Below, piece by piece: positions 49,015 through 62,623 of a stretch of DNA of 64,000 nt. The stretch spans positions 27,222,032-27,286,031 of the forward strand of contig CM060173.1 in the NCBI GenBank assembly GCA_030549775.1, read 5' to 3'. This DNA comes from Tamarix chinensis (lineage: Eukaryota > Streptophyta > Magnoliopsida > Caryophyllales > Tamaricaceae). Below the pieces are notes generated by a model, which did not search any database, was not told the DNA's origin, and saw only the letters and a program-made list of their open reading frames with translations. Numbering within the stretch: the stretch's first letter is position 1; each line of letters starts with the position of its first letter. The position numbers and the translations under genes were made by a program.

Positions 49015-49350
49015 CTGTGATGCACGGGGACGGCACCCGTCCCGGAAACGTCCCCGTCCCGGAAACTCCTCGGAAACGTTTCCTGATTAAAAATTATATT
49101 AAAATTATTTAATTAATATTTTTATTAAAAAATATTATTTAATTAATATTTTATTAAAAAATATTATTTAATTAATATTTTTATTAAAAAATATTATTTA
49201 ATTAATATTTTTATTTAAAAAATATTATTTAATTAATATTTTTTTGACGTTTTCTGCCTTCCCTATTTCTTATATTTTAAAAAAATATCGTTTCCGCGTT
49301 TCATCTCGTCCCCGTTTCCCCGTCTCCGTTCCCGTCCCCGTGCAACACTG
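49015..49350. mobile_element. hAT-type MITE with GC-rich inverted ends (336 bp)
   Basis: Left end CTGTGATGCACGGGGACGG and, inverted, right end CAGTGTTGCACGGGGACGG. Flanked by perfect 8-bp AGTGCATG at 49007-49014 and 49351-49358. This is the hAT size class and the CAGTGTTG end is hAT-like. Between the ends lies an AT-rich tandem repeat, period about 31, at 49095-49245. No transposase. Confidence 0.88.
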
Positions 49351-49457
49351 AGTGCATGTGCTAGGACTTAGGAGTCAACATCGGTTATTGTTACTGTTGA
49401 TGATTTGTTTATAGGCAGTTATTAAATGAATAAGTACTGTTGATGATTCTCTTTATA

Positions 49458-49709
49458 GGCAGAGACGGAGTAATTTATCACTAGAGGACGACAAGCTTAT
49501 AGTAATTTATCACTCATGCAATCTCCCTATCATCACAAGCTTATGTATATTTAATACAAAAAAATATTTTAGAATAATTAAAAGCATATTATTATTATTA
49601 TTATTATTATTATTTATGTATTAAATATTTTATTATATTTTAATAAAAAATATAAGTACAATTTTAATAATACCATACCCATTCATTTCTAAAAAAATAT
49701 AAATTATCA

Positions 49710-49746
<37 letters not shown>

Positions 49747-50450
49747 GAATAAGTAGTATTTTTTTTAATCTGTGTACGTATATAAGTTAAAAGTGCTAAA
49801 GTACATGAGACGGAGGCAGTAGTTGTCGTGGGGAGTGGGGACTGGGGAGTAACTTTTTTTGTTACTCGATTTAGTAAATGAATCAGCGGGCCAGTAGAGT
49901 CCGGACAGGATAATGTTAGAGCTATCAGACGATTCTGAGGAGGTTGGTAAATAATTAATTAATCAATTATAATTATAATCAATATTATTTTAATATATAT
50001 TATTCTTCTTATTAACATAATTTTGATCTTTTTTAATCATTATGAAAAATAATAATTTACATATACTAAAATTAATTAATTATAATATTAATCATCATCA
50101 TTATTATTATGGTTATTATAATTATTGTAGTATTAATTATCATTAAGATAATATTAATTATAATATTAGTTATTTCCTGGATAAAAATTTAAGGAAGGAG
50201 ACTTTGTAATTAATTAATGATAATATTAATTGTGTAAGCCTTAGAAATATTAATAATAAAATTATATTTTTTCTTATTTTATCACTACCCTGAGGATAAC
50301 TATACTATTCTCCACGAGGTTGGTAAGCCATGTACAGAGCCAGGCGCGGCTATCGATGGCTAATTTTTGTCTGGAGCAGATTTAAATGCAGCGGCAAAGC
50401 CAACCGAGCACATGAAGCTTCACGCGTAAACCTGCCTGCCTGGCTTGGAC
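49458..50450. repeat. Tandem duplication, copy 2
   Basis: Close match to 48017-48960 in the same direction, with small length changes in the TTA and TA tracts and extra bases near 50165. By eye well over 90 percent identical. Confidence 0.9.
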
Positions 50451-51219
50451 TGAAAGTCTCAGATTTGGCCACTTCTAGGCAATTATAGTTTGACGAGAAT
50501 TGTGAGGACTGTGTGTCAGTGTGTGGTATAATTTGCCTAGAATTCAAAATTTTCCAGATTGAAAAATTAAAAATTAACATGGTAAGATGAATATATGAGC
50601 CAACTTTGTCTTCCGTACAATATATTTGCAGACGAAGCTCATCTCTTTCCATTAGTGCTGATGGGTCCAGCTCTAAAAATTGTGATATGAGAGACAACTT
50701 GAACAGATGCATAAAACCGATATAGATAAACATAAATATTTTGATCTTCTAGAATGGTTTATCACAATAGCTTATATTTTTAAGCTGCTTTTTTTTTTCG
50801 GTCCTGGATTGTTCATCTGCATTTACGTGAACCTTACTAACTCTTTCCTATTGAAATACTGCATTTTCTCTTATATTTCTTGCCCTCACCCAAAGATGCT
50901 TCGTATGATCAGTATCTTAATCCTGAAATTTAAGCATATGTTAACCTATTTCAATATTGCCTTAGTGCTACTTTATTGAATTTTGGTTGATTCAAACAAT
51001 AGCTGGAATTGCAATTGTTTATATCAAGCTACATATGCATCTATAGTTATTGGTTTTGCATTTCCTATGCAATTTTCTTTAAAAGGACATAGGTATATTA
51101 GTTTGTCTTTCTTGTTTATTAGAATCAAACAAGCATATAAAGGTGTAAAATCGGGCATTAAAGATTTTTTTTTATCAGAAATCAGTAGAACCTAATCCAA
51201 TTTTTGGTTTCTCAATTGC
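50451..51219. other. Spacer, no gene seen
   Basis: Some short frames with hydrophobic strings (50707-50979) have no support. Confidence 0.5.
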
Positions 51220-51531
51220 AATAAGCTAGAGACAAAACTACGTTTAGAGAAAAAAATGGGGTTAATTAATGTAAGGTTGAAATAATTGAAGAAGAAATTG
51301 AGAACTTGGAAAGAAACGGAAAGAGAATTAGGAAATTGAGAGAAATGATTCTAATACTTTTATTCATTCAACGATATTACTAATGATGATAAGCCTAAAA
51401 CCATTTATATAGTCTAAGTATATTAAAAGATAAATTATATCTAACTAATAATGATAGATCATATCTAACTAATAAAGATAGGAAAAGATAAAAGATAAAA
51501 ATATAGGAAGAATTTATTTTGTATTCCTACA
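51220..51531 (-). repeat. Chromovirus 3' LTR (minus)
   Basis: On the minus strand begins TGTAGGAATACAAAATAA at 51531. It holds a TATA box CTATATAAATGG and a GAATGAATAAAAG stretch. It follows the pol end and a purine run AGGAAGAAG. The left end is approximate. Confidence 0.55.
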
Positions 51532-51559
51532 TAAATACTTCTTCCTATAAAAAATCTTT

Positions 51560-52562
51560 CTTGTCCATATCATTCTCTTCCATCGGAAAAAGAACTCGAC
51601 TCTAGCGAGTAAGATTGAAGTAAATCCTTAAGTAATGTTGAAGCCATGTCCCAAAGTCCGTCTTCATGGACCTAAATAGCATCATAGTTAGGACGATTCT
51701 TCCAAGTGACCCAAAAATGGTGAAAACCTCCTCAAGAAGAAGCAACATACTCAACATCAATCATGGAAACAACTTTTTCCTTAGGTAGTTGAATAGATGG
51801 CAACGTCGGCTCTTTCAAACCTAAAGAGACACTAAATGGCAAAACAAAAGGCTCAAAATTGCCTTTGTAGGGTGAAAAATTACTTATATTGAAAACAAGA
51901 CTGATACCCAAAGTATCTGGTAAATCAAGCACATAAGTATTTGGTCATTTTTTCTTTCTTTCTTCTTTTTTTTTTTAAAAAAAAAAATCTCATGTAGGCC
52001 CATGGCTGGTACATGTAATTTTTTAAAATATCATTTTAGAAATGCTCAGCTACATGCGTACCATGACAAACTCACCTTCATTAAAATCCTTATCTCTATG
52101 ACACACATCAACAAAAAGTTTATAATCTATATTACTCAACATAATCTATCTCCGAATTTCATCATGCATTGAATGGATATGATTGGCAAAGGACTCGATA
52201 GATGCAGACACATATACATGTGGGGATAGGGAACCAAAGTTAGTAGGAGTACAAAGGGTATAACCATAAACAATTTCAAATGGACTCTTCTCCACTGATC
52301 TATTAGACACATGGTTATAAGCAAACTTAGATGTGGGTAACTCTAAATCCCAAGTACCCGGTCGATCTCTGAAAAACAACGAAGAAAGTTACCTAAAACT
52401 CGATATACTACCTCACTCTGCCCATCAATTTGTAGATGATAGGCAGTAAAAAAATTCAATTAGGTTTTACTAAGGACCCCAAATGTCCTAAAAACCCAAT
52501 ATACAAACCTAGAATCTCTACTGGAAACTATGGAGGAAGGATCACCATGTACTCTTACTACC
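51560..52562 (-). pseudogene. Ty3/gypsy chromovirus remnant: integrase and chromodomain
   Basis: Minus strand. Integrase core part VRVHGDPSSIVSSRDSRF and YHLQIDGQSEVVYRVLG (52562-52390), then WDLELPTSKFAYNHVSNRSVEKSPFEIVYGY (52360-52260), the C-terminal DLPDTLGISLVFNISNFSPYKG (51930-51860), and a chromodomain-like tail VTWKNRPNYDAIWVHEDGLW...LESSSF (51700-51560). The SDRDSKF aspartate is replaced (SSRDSRF), and stops break the frame. RT and RNase H are absent. Similarity stops abruptly at 52563. Confidence 0.85.
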
Positions 52563-53996
52563 ACTACAAAAATAGAGGAAAAAAAGCAGTCAATGATGAA
52601 ATAAAAAGTTAAAAATGTTATCGATCACAGTTTTTTTATTACACTTAATATGTTTGATTAACTTACCAATTTCACTCTTAGCTAGAAAAATTAGAATGAT
52701 ACGTAGAGGAGGTAGAAGGATTGGGAAGGAAATACTAACATATTTGATAGCAAAGGAAAATTTTAAAGTGATTGAGTTAAGAATGGAAGTGAGGCTGAGT
52801 AGGAGAAAAAAGAAGACACAATGATTGAATAGAATCAATGGCTAGAAAAGAAAATGTAGATGACATTTTCCTAGATAAAAAAAATGCAGGTTTAGAGAAA
52901 TATTGATTGATTTTTACTCTTAAAGACCCAAAAGGCATCAATCTTCCTCCAGTAGGAACAGACATAATTAGGACTTGCATGTAGGAATGACATTCCTTAA
53001 GGCTTCATGTCCAAGCCAAAAACGAGTAGAATTAAAAAACTTCAACATTTTTGAACAATCAAATTGCAGCCTCTTCACATATACAAACACCTCTCTCTTT
53101 TTGTAAAGCCTTTTAATGAAATTGTTCTCTTCGAACTTGGGTTCTTGTTTATGCGAAATTCAAAATTAGCAAGCTTTACAAACCAGTAGTAAGATTAAAC
53201 ACTATAAGCATTGTTTAGAATAACTCTACTCTAAAAGAAAGCATCACATTCTTTTTAATAGAAACATATAGCCAAAAAAATTATGATCATTTTTTTTGGT
53301 AGAAAATATTATAAAAATAAATAGGTTTCAAGCATTAATTGGAAAAAAATGTGTAAAATAAATTATTATAGAACTAGACAGAAATTAAGTTTGTGATATA
53401 CATATGTATATAGTTGCTTATGATCATGCATTTGATCCATAGGTAACTAAAATAATAATCTTTTATCACTATATAATTTTATTTATTTATTTAAAATTAA
53501 AATATTGGTTCAAAGACACAATTATGTTCTTTAGTGCATGGGAATAATTAATTGCATGCTATTTTGTTATCAAATCAAGACATATAAATTGTCATGTTAT
53601 ATAATTCATACTATGTATATATCCATTTGTTAATTTATTTGATATGCATTTTTTAGGTAATTATATGAGCATATGTTTGATACATAGCATAACAATTTTA
53701 TTTAACTATACAATATTTTTATTTATTTTTTGTAGTGAAAAATTAGTTATAAGGCACAATTATATAAGTTAATTAGAGCTTAAACCTAGCTTGCAATAAA
53801 AAATGGAAAACGATTAATCATGTAAAAAAATAAATAGACACACATACATATATAGGGCTCAAATTAATAATTAGTTAATTTTATAATTTGTTCAAAATAA
53901 TCAAAATAAAAGGATGAAAATGTTGTTAATGCACTATAAATTTAAGCAGAACTTGGTATGATTAATTCATAATATGGTTATAAATTTTTTTATACT
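52563..53996. other. Spacer at the broken integrase, no supported gene
   Basis: Starts with CACTACAAAAATAG at 52563, where the integrase similarity ends. TTTTTTGTAGTG lies at 53722. They look like CACTA ends but target duplications do not match. AT-rich otherwise. Confidence 0.4.
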
Positions 53997-54660
53997 ATAG
54001 CTAAATGGGCAAATTCATGACGAATTTACCACCAATATATCTTTTTAATGCATAATTATTGATAAATTCGTGGCTAGTCACTATGAAAATGTCTTTATGT
54101 GGAAAATTCTTAGTGAACTGGAAACATAAATATCTTTTCATGGCAAATTAGTGGTGAGTTGGCTGAACAAATATTTTTTTCATGGAAGTGGTGTGTCAGC
54201 CATGAATATTTTTTTCCCATGGGGAATTGGGCAACCAAAAATAATTTTCTATGGAAAATTAGTGGCTGGTTGGCCATAGAAATATCCTTTTTTTATATCA
54301 AAGATATGGCGAATCAACCACAGGAATATTTTTCTGTGCAAAATGTGTGACCAATCGAGCATGAGAATTTATTTTAGTGGCAAATGCATGAAGAATTGGC
54401 CTTGGGAATTTATTGTTGTGGCAAAACTATGATGAATCAGTCATAAATATATTTTTATATGGCAAACTAGTGGCGAGTTAGCCATGTAAATTTTTTTTGT
54501 AGAAAATGTATTGTGAGTTAGGCACGAAAGTATTTTATCGTGGCAAATTCTCATTCACTTCATCACAAAATTATCTTTACTATATTAAATTAGTCACTGA
54601 TTTATTTTCAATAGCTAAAAGTCAAACATGGTCACTAAAATTATTCTTTCTATGGCCATT
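53997..54660. repeat. About 40-bp tandem repeat, CACTA-like subterminal type
   Basis: Roughly fifteen loose units around GGCAAATTAGTGGCGAGTTGGCCATG with an AAATATTTTT spacer; unit starts about 54139, 54181, 54219, 54257, 54379, 54418, 54458. This composition is typical of repeated subterminal motifs of plant CACTA elements. Confidence 0.6.
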
Positions 54661-54703
54661 TTTACTTAAACTACAATATCTTATTATATATAAAATATTC
54701 GAA

Positions 54704-55330
54704 ATGGTACCAAGTGAAGACCAAACCAAATTTGGATAGCTACCTCGAGTGGTACAAGTTCTGATTCAAGATCTTTGACTTTAAATTATTAATGTTTTAT
54801 TTCAAGATTTAACTAAGCATAAACCAAGCCCACATAACAAAACTTAAACCACTTCCATTAACACAATGATTTTTCATTATTATATCTTTCAAGTGGCATT
54901 AAAGTCAATCCAATCCAAGTAGTATTAAAACCAAACCTATCTAAGTGGAATTAAAGCCAATTAATTTCAAGTGGCATTAAAGCTGATCCAATTTAAGTGG
55001 TATTAAAGCCGATCAATGTAGGTGGCATTGAAGTCGATCAATTTCAAGTAGCATTAAAGTCAAATAATTTAAGATGCATTATAGCCGAATCATTCTATGG
55101 CATAAAAATCAAACATAAGGTATCATGAAATTTCAATCCATTATCAACCAATGATATAGTTTTTCAAACCAATTATAATATAGACACAGTAGATTATACT
55201 CTAAAATCACTAAATATTTCACAATTAGCTGAACCTGTTAACCACATAATCATGTTAAACCCTTCACATACACAAATACATACAATATTCAAGAGGTATG
55301 CTAACATATATCTGCATTAAGGTTATAATC
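54704..55330. repeat. Second copy of the 26-bp gypsy spacer repeat
   Basis: Same orientation as 17535-18185 with flanks shared (GGTACCAAGTGAAGACC / GGTACCAAGTAAATACC; AACCACATAATCATG). No integrase attached. The adjoining sequence differs on both sides. Confidence 0.8.
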
Positions 55331-55723
55331 TTATATATACATAAAATTACCACAAAAAAATATAGTATGTGCTTGACATAGTTAAATAATTATAAAGCAT
55401 ACTCATCACTTTCCACTTCAAGAAGTCATACATCCCATGATTCTGCCATAAGCAAATGTAAGTAGTGACTTACATAACTCTGAAGCTAGCTAAGTAAATT
55501 GAGAAATATATATATATATATATATTGATGATTAATGATAATGTTTTTATAGATCATTGATAGAAATCATAAGATTAGGTTAGTAACTACCTTATCAATC
55601 AATAATTCAAGTATTACAATTTAATCAACAAAGAGAGATACGTATGATGTTTATTGGAAAATGTGTCTAAAACCTAAGACTAATGAGCACATCTCTATTG
55701 AGATTTAAAATTAAACATTAACA

Positions 55724-57244
55724 TGTAACAACCCAAAATTTGCTACTAATTTTTTTTTGTTTTTAAATGGGCTCATTAAGATAATATAGTAGGTGTTCCT
55801 GCCACACTTAGCGTGAGTCTAGTACACACTTTTCTAGTACTAAGTGTAATGCTAAAACATTACGATAAATAAATCAAAAATTATGGAAATAGATATAAAT
55901 AGCAAAATACTTTAATAATTTAAATGTAATAATAGAGTATAGAGTATGTGTTCTAGATAATACAATACATAAAAAGAGACAAGGCAAATAAAAGAGATTT
56001 TGAGTCCAAAAGAGATATCTAGAATCTAGGACACATAATATGTACAACCTTGGATAAACCAACATCACTTTGCTTGAGGAAGCTCCTCAAAATTAGTAGG
56101 ATAATCAAAATATACCTATGCCACAATGTGTACGAATGTGTAGTATCAACACAAATCATGTACTAAACAACACACATATCCTAAAGAGATATAATTATGT
56201 ACGAGGCCCATGTAAAGTAAGCAATATAACATATAATAACATAATTACATATAGTAGTCAATTGAGCAAGATAAAACTCAACATCATAATAACATGCTTA
56301 CATATAGATGTCAATCACAATGTACTAGCTAGCTTGGTCTTAAGGATAAGGAGGGTAAAAGAGATGAAGAGTCCAAAAGAGATATCTAGAATCTATGGTA
56401 TATATCATGTGATACTTTGGATAGATATAACTCTATGTCCTAACCCTGTATCACTCCGCTTGAAGAACTACCTCATAGTAAGCATGATCATCATCATATA
56501 CATACGACACAATATCTAAAAATCTATAGTATCTGTTGTGTGGGTGTGTGGTCAAATGTATGGTGGATCTATGGTCAAAATTTGGTGGTATTTAGATAAG
56601 GTTGTGGGTGAAAAAGAGGATGCATGGCTTAAATGGGAAGGCTACACGAGCATGCGGTCAGCATTGCACACCTAAGCCGGGAGTTGGGATCATGCACGGG
56701 TAGGTGGTACAAAGAGGCACAATTGTGCTCAAGAACTTATTGCACAAAACCAAAAATCAAACAGATGAGTAGGGCTTACTGCATTTGTGCGCAAACTGTG
56801 CAAGGGAGCATGGGCAAACTGTGTTATTCTACATGTGGGTGTGACACAGGAAATTAGTGTTACACAGTCATGCTTGAGGTTATGTACAAGCCATGTATTT
56901 CACAAAAATGTGATGGATGTGAGGAAAGAAGAGGGGAAAATAGTTTTAGTTGATAGCAATGGCTAGCAATGATGAAGGGGAAGGATGGGGTAGCCTTGGT
57001 GGTCCGTTTACTAGGCTTTAGGTGGTGCTTAGTGGTGCACGATGGTGATGGAGGTTGTTCAACAGCAAAAATAGAGTAGGGGGAAGAAGAAGAAGAAGAA
57101 GAAGAAGTAGAAGAAGAAAGAAAGAGAGAAAGAAAGAAAGAACGAAAGAAAGAAAAGAGAGAGTGAGCTCGGGCAATGGTTTTGGACAGAGTTTGGGCAA
57201 TAAATGGAAAAAAATGAGGGAGAAGGAGAGTGGAGTAGTGTATG

Positions 57245-57283
<39 letters not shown>

Positions 57284-58460
57284 GCGTGCGAACAGATAAA
57301 AGAAAATGCAGAGGGTGATGTAGTCGATATGGATGATGTAGCGGGAGATTTTCAACAAAGATTAAGATTGGGTTATGAAATATAAATTATTTGGGTCAAA
57401 TATTAGGATTAGGTTAAGGTTTTGGGATTAAGATATTTGGTTAAGGCTAAAATAGGATTTTCTCGATATTGGAATCACAATAGGGTATTAATGGCATATG
57501 ATTAGGTTAAGTAAAATTTTAGGGTCAAGTGTATTTCTCTTTTATTTTTTTCACTTAATTAATTATTTTAATTAACATTTCTAGGTCTACTCATCTAATA
57601 TCACCCAAGTATCAAACTTATCCATTTTAACTTATTTTATTAACATAATATTCGCTAATGTAATGGCTAAAATGTCATTATTCACCTAAAATTATCTTAA
57701 ACTTATAAAATTCATAACTTTCTCTAAACAAAATCAAAGCCAAACATATCATATACCAAAATTTGTATAGAAGACCCAATGAATGTAGTGGTATGCTTAA
57801 GACTTTCATAAATAATCTATTATGCCTAATACACCCATGGCCAAATATGTTCAAACCCTAACTTAATTTATTTCAACTCTAAATGATCCAAAATTCAAAA
57901 CCTAGATTCTATAACCAATTATAAATACAATGGAGTACTTAGATAAATATAAAACAACCAAAGAACACATATAATAGAAATGAGGAGAGCTAAACTACTC
58001 GAATTTAGACATGTTCATCATAACTCAATTGAACATTCAGCACTACTCTAATCCACATTCGTCACAATTTCACCACACATTCATCATAATTCACTAATTA
58101 TTCATCACATTTTTTGCAGACATAAAACATACAAAAATCATACAAATCATTCTCTCATCAAAACATCATACTTATACATATAAAATAAAAGCATACACAT
58201 GTGATACAAGATTTTACAAGATTTTACAATATATTATTTCATGTTTGTAATTAAAATAAATCTAATCATACATAAAATAGCATATCAAACTTCGAGCACA
58301 AAGTTATATTTTTAAATGTTAGTTTAGTTACCAAAATTCCTAAGCTCCTTAGCAAAACTAAAATAAGGAATCTAACGACTCCTTGTCTAACCCACTTGGT
58401 CACCTACAAGAATATAAGATTAAAAAGATGTAGATTAGCTAATATTAATAAAAATGTAAA
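55724..58460 (-). repeat. Probable long gypsy LTR (minus), Tekay-like
   Basis: The left end reads TGTAACAACCCAAAATTT on the plus strand (so GGGTTGTTACA ends it on the minus strand). Near it is an imperfect palindrome around CTTAGCGTGAGTCTAGTACACAC. No right terminus found. It holds a (GAA)n-like purine run (57080-57150) and a (TA)n run at 57248-57280. Orientation and length are inferred. Confidence 0.45.
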
Positions 58461-60352
58461 AGGGGAAGAGAGGAAATGAAATTGAAGAAGTGAAATGATA
58501 GGATTACTCTTGAATATGAAGGCTTGAAAACCACCATAGCCACCAATCAATGATAGATCAAGGTTTTGGCGGATTAATGGGAAAGAAAAATAGGAGGAAT
58601 TTATAATGCAAGGCATAATTTTTCTATTGAACCAATAAACAACATTAGCAATTTCATAGGGAATGGTTGGCAAGAAAGATAGAAGAGAAAAATAAGAGGG
58701 TAGGGGCAGGTTTTATTGGGTACAAATGGTGCCTAGATGAAGTATAACATACAAGAAACAAAACCTAGTAAGAGTTTAAAAGTAAAGGAACCAAGGTCAA
58801 TGCATGGTAGCTTTTGTAACTCACAAAAGAATTGGCATTGCTACCATTGTGAAGCTAGTCGAGAAGTGAAAGTTTGGTTAAGAATAAACTTAAAGGATAT
58901 TGGTTTACAGGATGAAAATGATATAGATTTTTAGTATACAATGCAATATATAGAAAAGAAACAAAAACCAAAGAAAATAAAGAACCAGAGAGAGATAGAA
59001 TGAGTTGATATAAATTGGAAAGAAATCAACTTTGAATCCTATTGAAATTTTACGATTTTATGTGTGTTTAGGAATTGGAATGCACAATTTGGCAAAAATA
59101 AACCGAGATCTCATATAGAGGAGTGTGGAATGAGTTTTTAGTTTGACCTTAACCTCACTTAAGTACTAAGATTGAGGGGTGTACGAGAGATATTCGGATA
59201 TGGTTGAGTATGTAAGAAAAATATCATAAAATTATGATTATGGTACTTTATGAACTTATTAATTGAGTAAAGGATAACCAAGTTACAAATTTTATTTGTT
59301 TTAAGTTGAAGACTAGTTAGATTGAAATACTAGTTAGAGAATTGGTTATAATTTTTTTTATTAATTAATTTTTAATAAATTCTAATAATGGGTACTTATT
59401 AAAAAATTATTAACTGAATTCTAAAAATTAAAAAAATTAATTAAAATGTCTAGAATAATATAAGAAACTCAAATATATAAAAATTTAGTGGGTTAAAGTT
59501 GGTTTTAAAATTCAATGGATGAAAAATAAACAAAAATGATAGAAACTTATAAATCATAAGAATATATTTTTTTTCCAATTATCCGTGTATGTTTATTGTA
59601 TTGTGAATTAAATATATTAATTCAATATGTGTCTTCAATGTAAGAACGTAGTACTTCTTGAATGAAAGGGATATTTTATAAAGTTTATGATAAAAAAGGT
59701 TAGTCTGCGGCAAAACTCAGAAGTGCCAAATAACAAACCTTCTTAATGTTATTTAACCTATTATTAGAGAATAATTATTGAGTATTATAATTTTTAAGTT
59801 TAAATTTCTCTCATCACTTTCTATATATTATAATATTCGTAATTCTGTATAGTATTTTTCTAAAAAAATATTAGGAAACATTTGATACAACAATTAAATG
59901 TAAAAATTATTATACATTCAAATATGAAAGAAATAATTAACAACTAATAAATTTATAAAACTAAAATAACTGATAGGTAATATACCATTATACCTATAGT
60001 TTTGGTAACTTAATTATGGATTAATAAAGGTGAAAACAAGAGTATAGTATGAAATATACTAGCATCTAATACGCATAATATAGTAGTAACTTTCATTTTA
60101 AAAATAAATTACTAAAGAAAAAGTGGTGCATATTAATTAGCAAGAGAAAAAGGGATTATTATTATTATTATTACTACTACTACTACAACAACAACAACAA
60201 CTACTGTTATTATTCTCAACTAGTAGAAATCTGTCATTTTGGACCCCACTAACTCAAGACACACATTCCCAAGTCACACACACAAAAAGGTGGCTCTCCA
60301 TTGGTTGTCGCAGCTGATCTAAGTAAGTAAGTATCTTCCTTCTTTCTTCTAA
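58461..60352. other. Spacer, no gene seen
   Basis: A compound triplet microsatellite (ATT, ACT, ACA) at 60152-60205 lies left of the Helitron. No recognised frames. Confidence 0.5.
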
Positions 60353-60512
60353 CTAGATTTTCACCTGTGCGATATACAGAGATACTAACAAATGACGTAT
60401 ATTAAACATGTTTTGATTTGGAAATAAAAATTTAACCTAATACTTGAACATAAAATTTGAATTTAAAATATTTACGATAAAGTATTTATACATAACTGAT
60501 AAATTAAATGAT

Positions 60513-62170
60513 CAAATCTTTTTGAACACTTCCTTAAATATAACATTTGTTGTTGCATTATTTTTATGAACATCATCATCACATATCAAAATTTTTAAAC
60601 CTCTACAATTTGTGACTTGAGAAACCGTAATATATAATTGACTATGACAGAATACTCATTGTTTTTAAATACAGACCAACATTACTAAGAGATTGACCTT
60701 GACTTTTGTTGATTGTCATGGCATATGATACAATTATAGAAGCTTTTATTTGATTAAACTTGAAATGGAATCTCAAGTCAGATGACATTAAAGACAATCT
60801 TGGTAATAATACTCGATGACCAGCATTATTTTCACCTAAAATCCTTGCTTCAAAGACATATGATCCAAGCTATGTGATGATCATCCTAGTAATGTTGCAT
60901 AAACTAATTGAATGATCAATATTCCGTAACAACATAACTGGTTTACCTACCTTCAAGTTCAACACATGGTTTAGTACACCTGAACACTTAATTTCATTTA
61001 GAAATTCTGGAGTGTGTATATCTTGCAATAAATCATTATTTGCATCTGATTTGCATGTTGTATCAGAACTAAAATAGGTTTTTCCTTCACCAAATTTGAC
61101 TGATAACATGTATTTATTGTTGGACTCAACAATATCAAGAGTTAGTGCTAGTATAGATCTTCCTTCAAAATAAGTATCATCAGTGATATTTTCACTATAG
61201 TCCGAATAAGTACTCTCCACAATAGCTTTAATTAGGTCTTGAAAATTTTTTATTAAAAAATCATCTAGAATTTCTAATGTTGCATGACCATCATTACTCC
61301 TTCCAATTGTTCCATCTCCTATGCTGGCAATCCATTCTGGAAATTGCTTCAACTCAGAACATTTATCAATTGAACTTAGTTTTTGTAACCTCATCTTCTT
61401 TGTTAAACGTAACACCTTACAAAATCTCCATAAGTACAAAGAGTTCACAATTGCATGAATAATGTCTTGTCTACTATCTTTAGGAATGGCATGTAGTATT
61501 TGTCGAAAATCTCCACCTAAAACAACTATTTTACCTCCTAATGGCTTCTCTAGGCTGAAATCATTGGTGAACCGTAAAATATCTCTCATGGTTTTATCCA
61601 AGGCTTCAAAGAAATACTTGTGCATCATTGGTGCTTCATCCGAAATAATAAGTTTACACCTTATAATCAACTCAACCAATGGACTACCTTGTTTAATGTT
61701 TGAATCTTCATTTGGATTTATAGGTATTTTGAAGCAAGAACGAGCTTTCCTTCCACCTAGTAATAAAAGAGAAGCAATTCCACTTGATGTCACATTTAAC
61801 ACAATATCTCCTTTAGATCTTATAGCTGCTGATAAAGTCCTCAATATAAATGTCTTTCCTGTACCTTCGTATCCATAAACAAAGAACAATCCACCTTCAT
61901 AAGACTTTGTTGCCTCCATTACAGTGTCATACACATGTCGTTGTTCCAAGGTCATATCATATAGAAGTCTGTTGAGTTCTTCTTTCAATTTTGATTGATC
62001 ATAACACATTTCATCACGTACCAATGTATTTCCTACTATTTCAAAAAACTTGTTCAGCTGGAATGACATTGATTCAAAATCTCATAAGCTTTTACCACAT
62101 TTTTGCAACATAATTTCAATGTCTGCCAACCCATAATTTTTGATGTCATCAATTTCCAAATGAAGTTCTG
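60513..62170 (-). pseudogene. Helitron Pif1-family helicase, broken
   Basis: Minus strand. The DNA helicase C-terminal half of a Helitron transposase, normally unwinding DNA during rolling-circle transposition. From 62069 a 399-residue open stretch has Walker A GYEGTGKT, Walker B ISDEAPMMHK, GGDFRQIL and NPNEDSNIKQGSPL. A TAG after RMIIT (about 60867) interrupts it; reading on gives LGSYVFEARILGENNAGHRVLLPRLSL and YAMTINKSQGQSLSN, then a frame shift to VTNCRGLKILICDDD and a stop at 60513. A second stop (SL-stop-DF) precedes 62069. No Rep endonuclease N-terminal region is seen. Confidence 0.93.
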
Positions 62171-62623
62171 TAAAATAATTATGAAAATAAGGCATAATTG
62201 TAAAAAAATTTCAACTTTTAACTGTCTTCATGTGAAATTGAGACAATTCATACCTCTATAAATGTTGACTCTACAAAATTGTAGGAAAACAATAACAGGG
62301 TTAGGATTAGTGATTCCAAAATAATTACTTAGTTCTATTGCATAATCTCCCTATAGCGTGTATTGAACTCCGTTCTCTTTATAAATTTTAAAAATTGTTA
62401 GATAATTATTATTGAGAAGCATATCTATGAATTCACTGATATTTTATATTTTCTTACATTTGATCTTCTAATACAAAGTCTAGGTAGCTTGTCACTTGTC
62501 CAGAGACTTCTTTCTCCCTCACTTATTGGATAGATGACACCCTTCTAATAATATCTAAAATAGAAAGAATATGCTTATGTTAAATTGAAATTATGGAAAC
62601 AATATAATTGACTTTGCATTTAT

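Noticed and set aside
52563..53733. A complete CACTA element
   Set aside because: CACTACAAAAATAG and TTTTTTGTAGTG are at the ends, but the 3-bp flanks (TAC versus AAA) differ and the gypsy similarity does not resume after 53733.
57055..57358. Arg- and Lys-rich, and Phe/Leu-rich frames
   Set aside because: Products of the GAA-type purine run and TA microsatellite.
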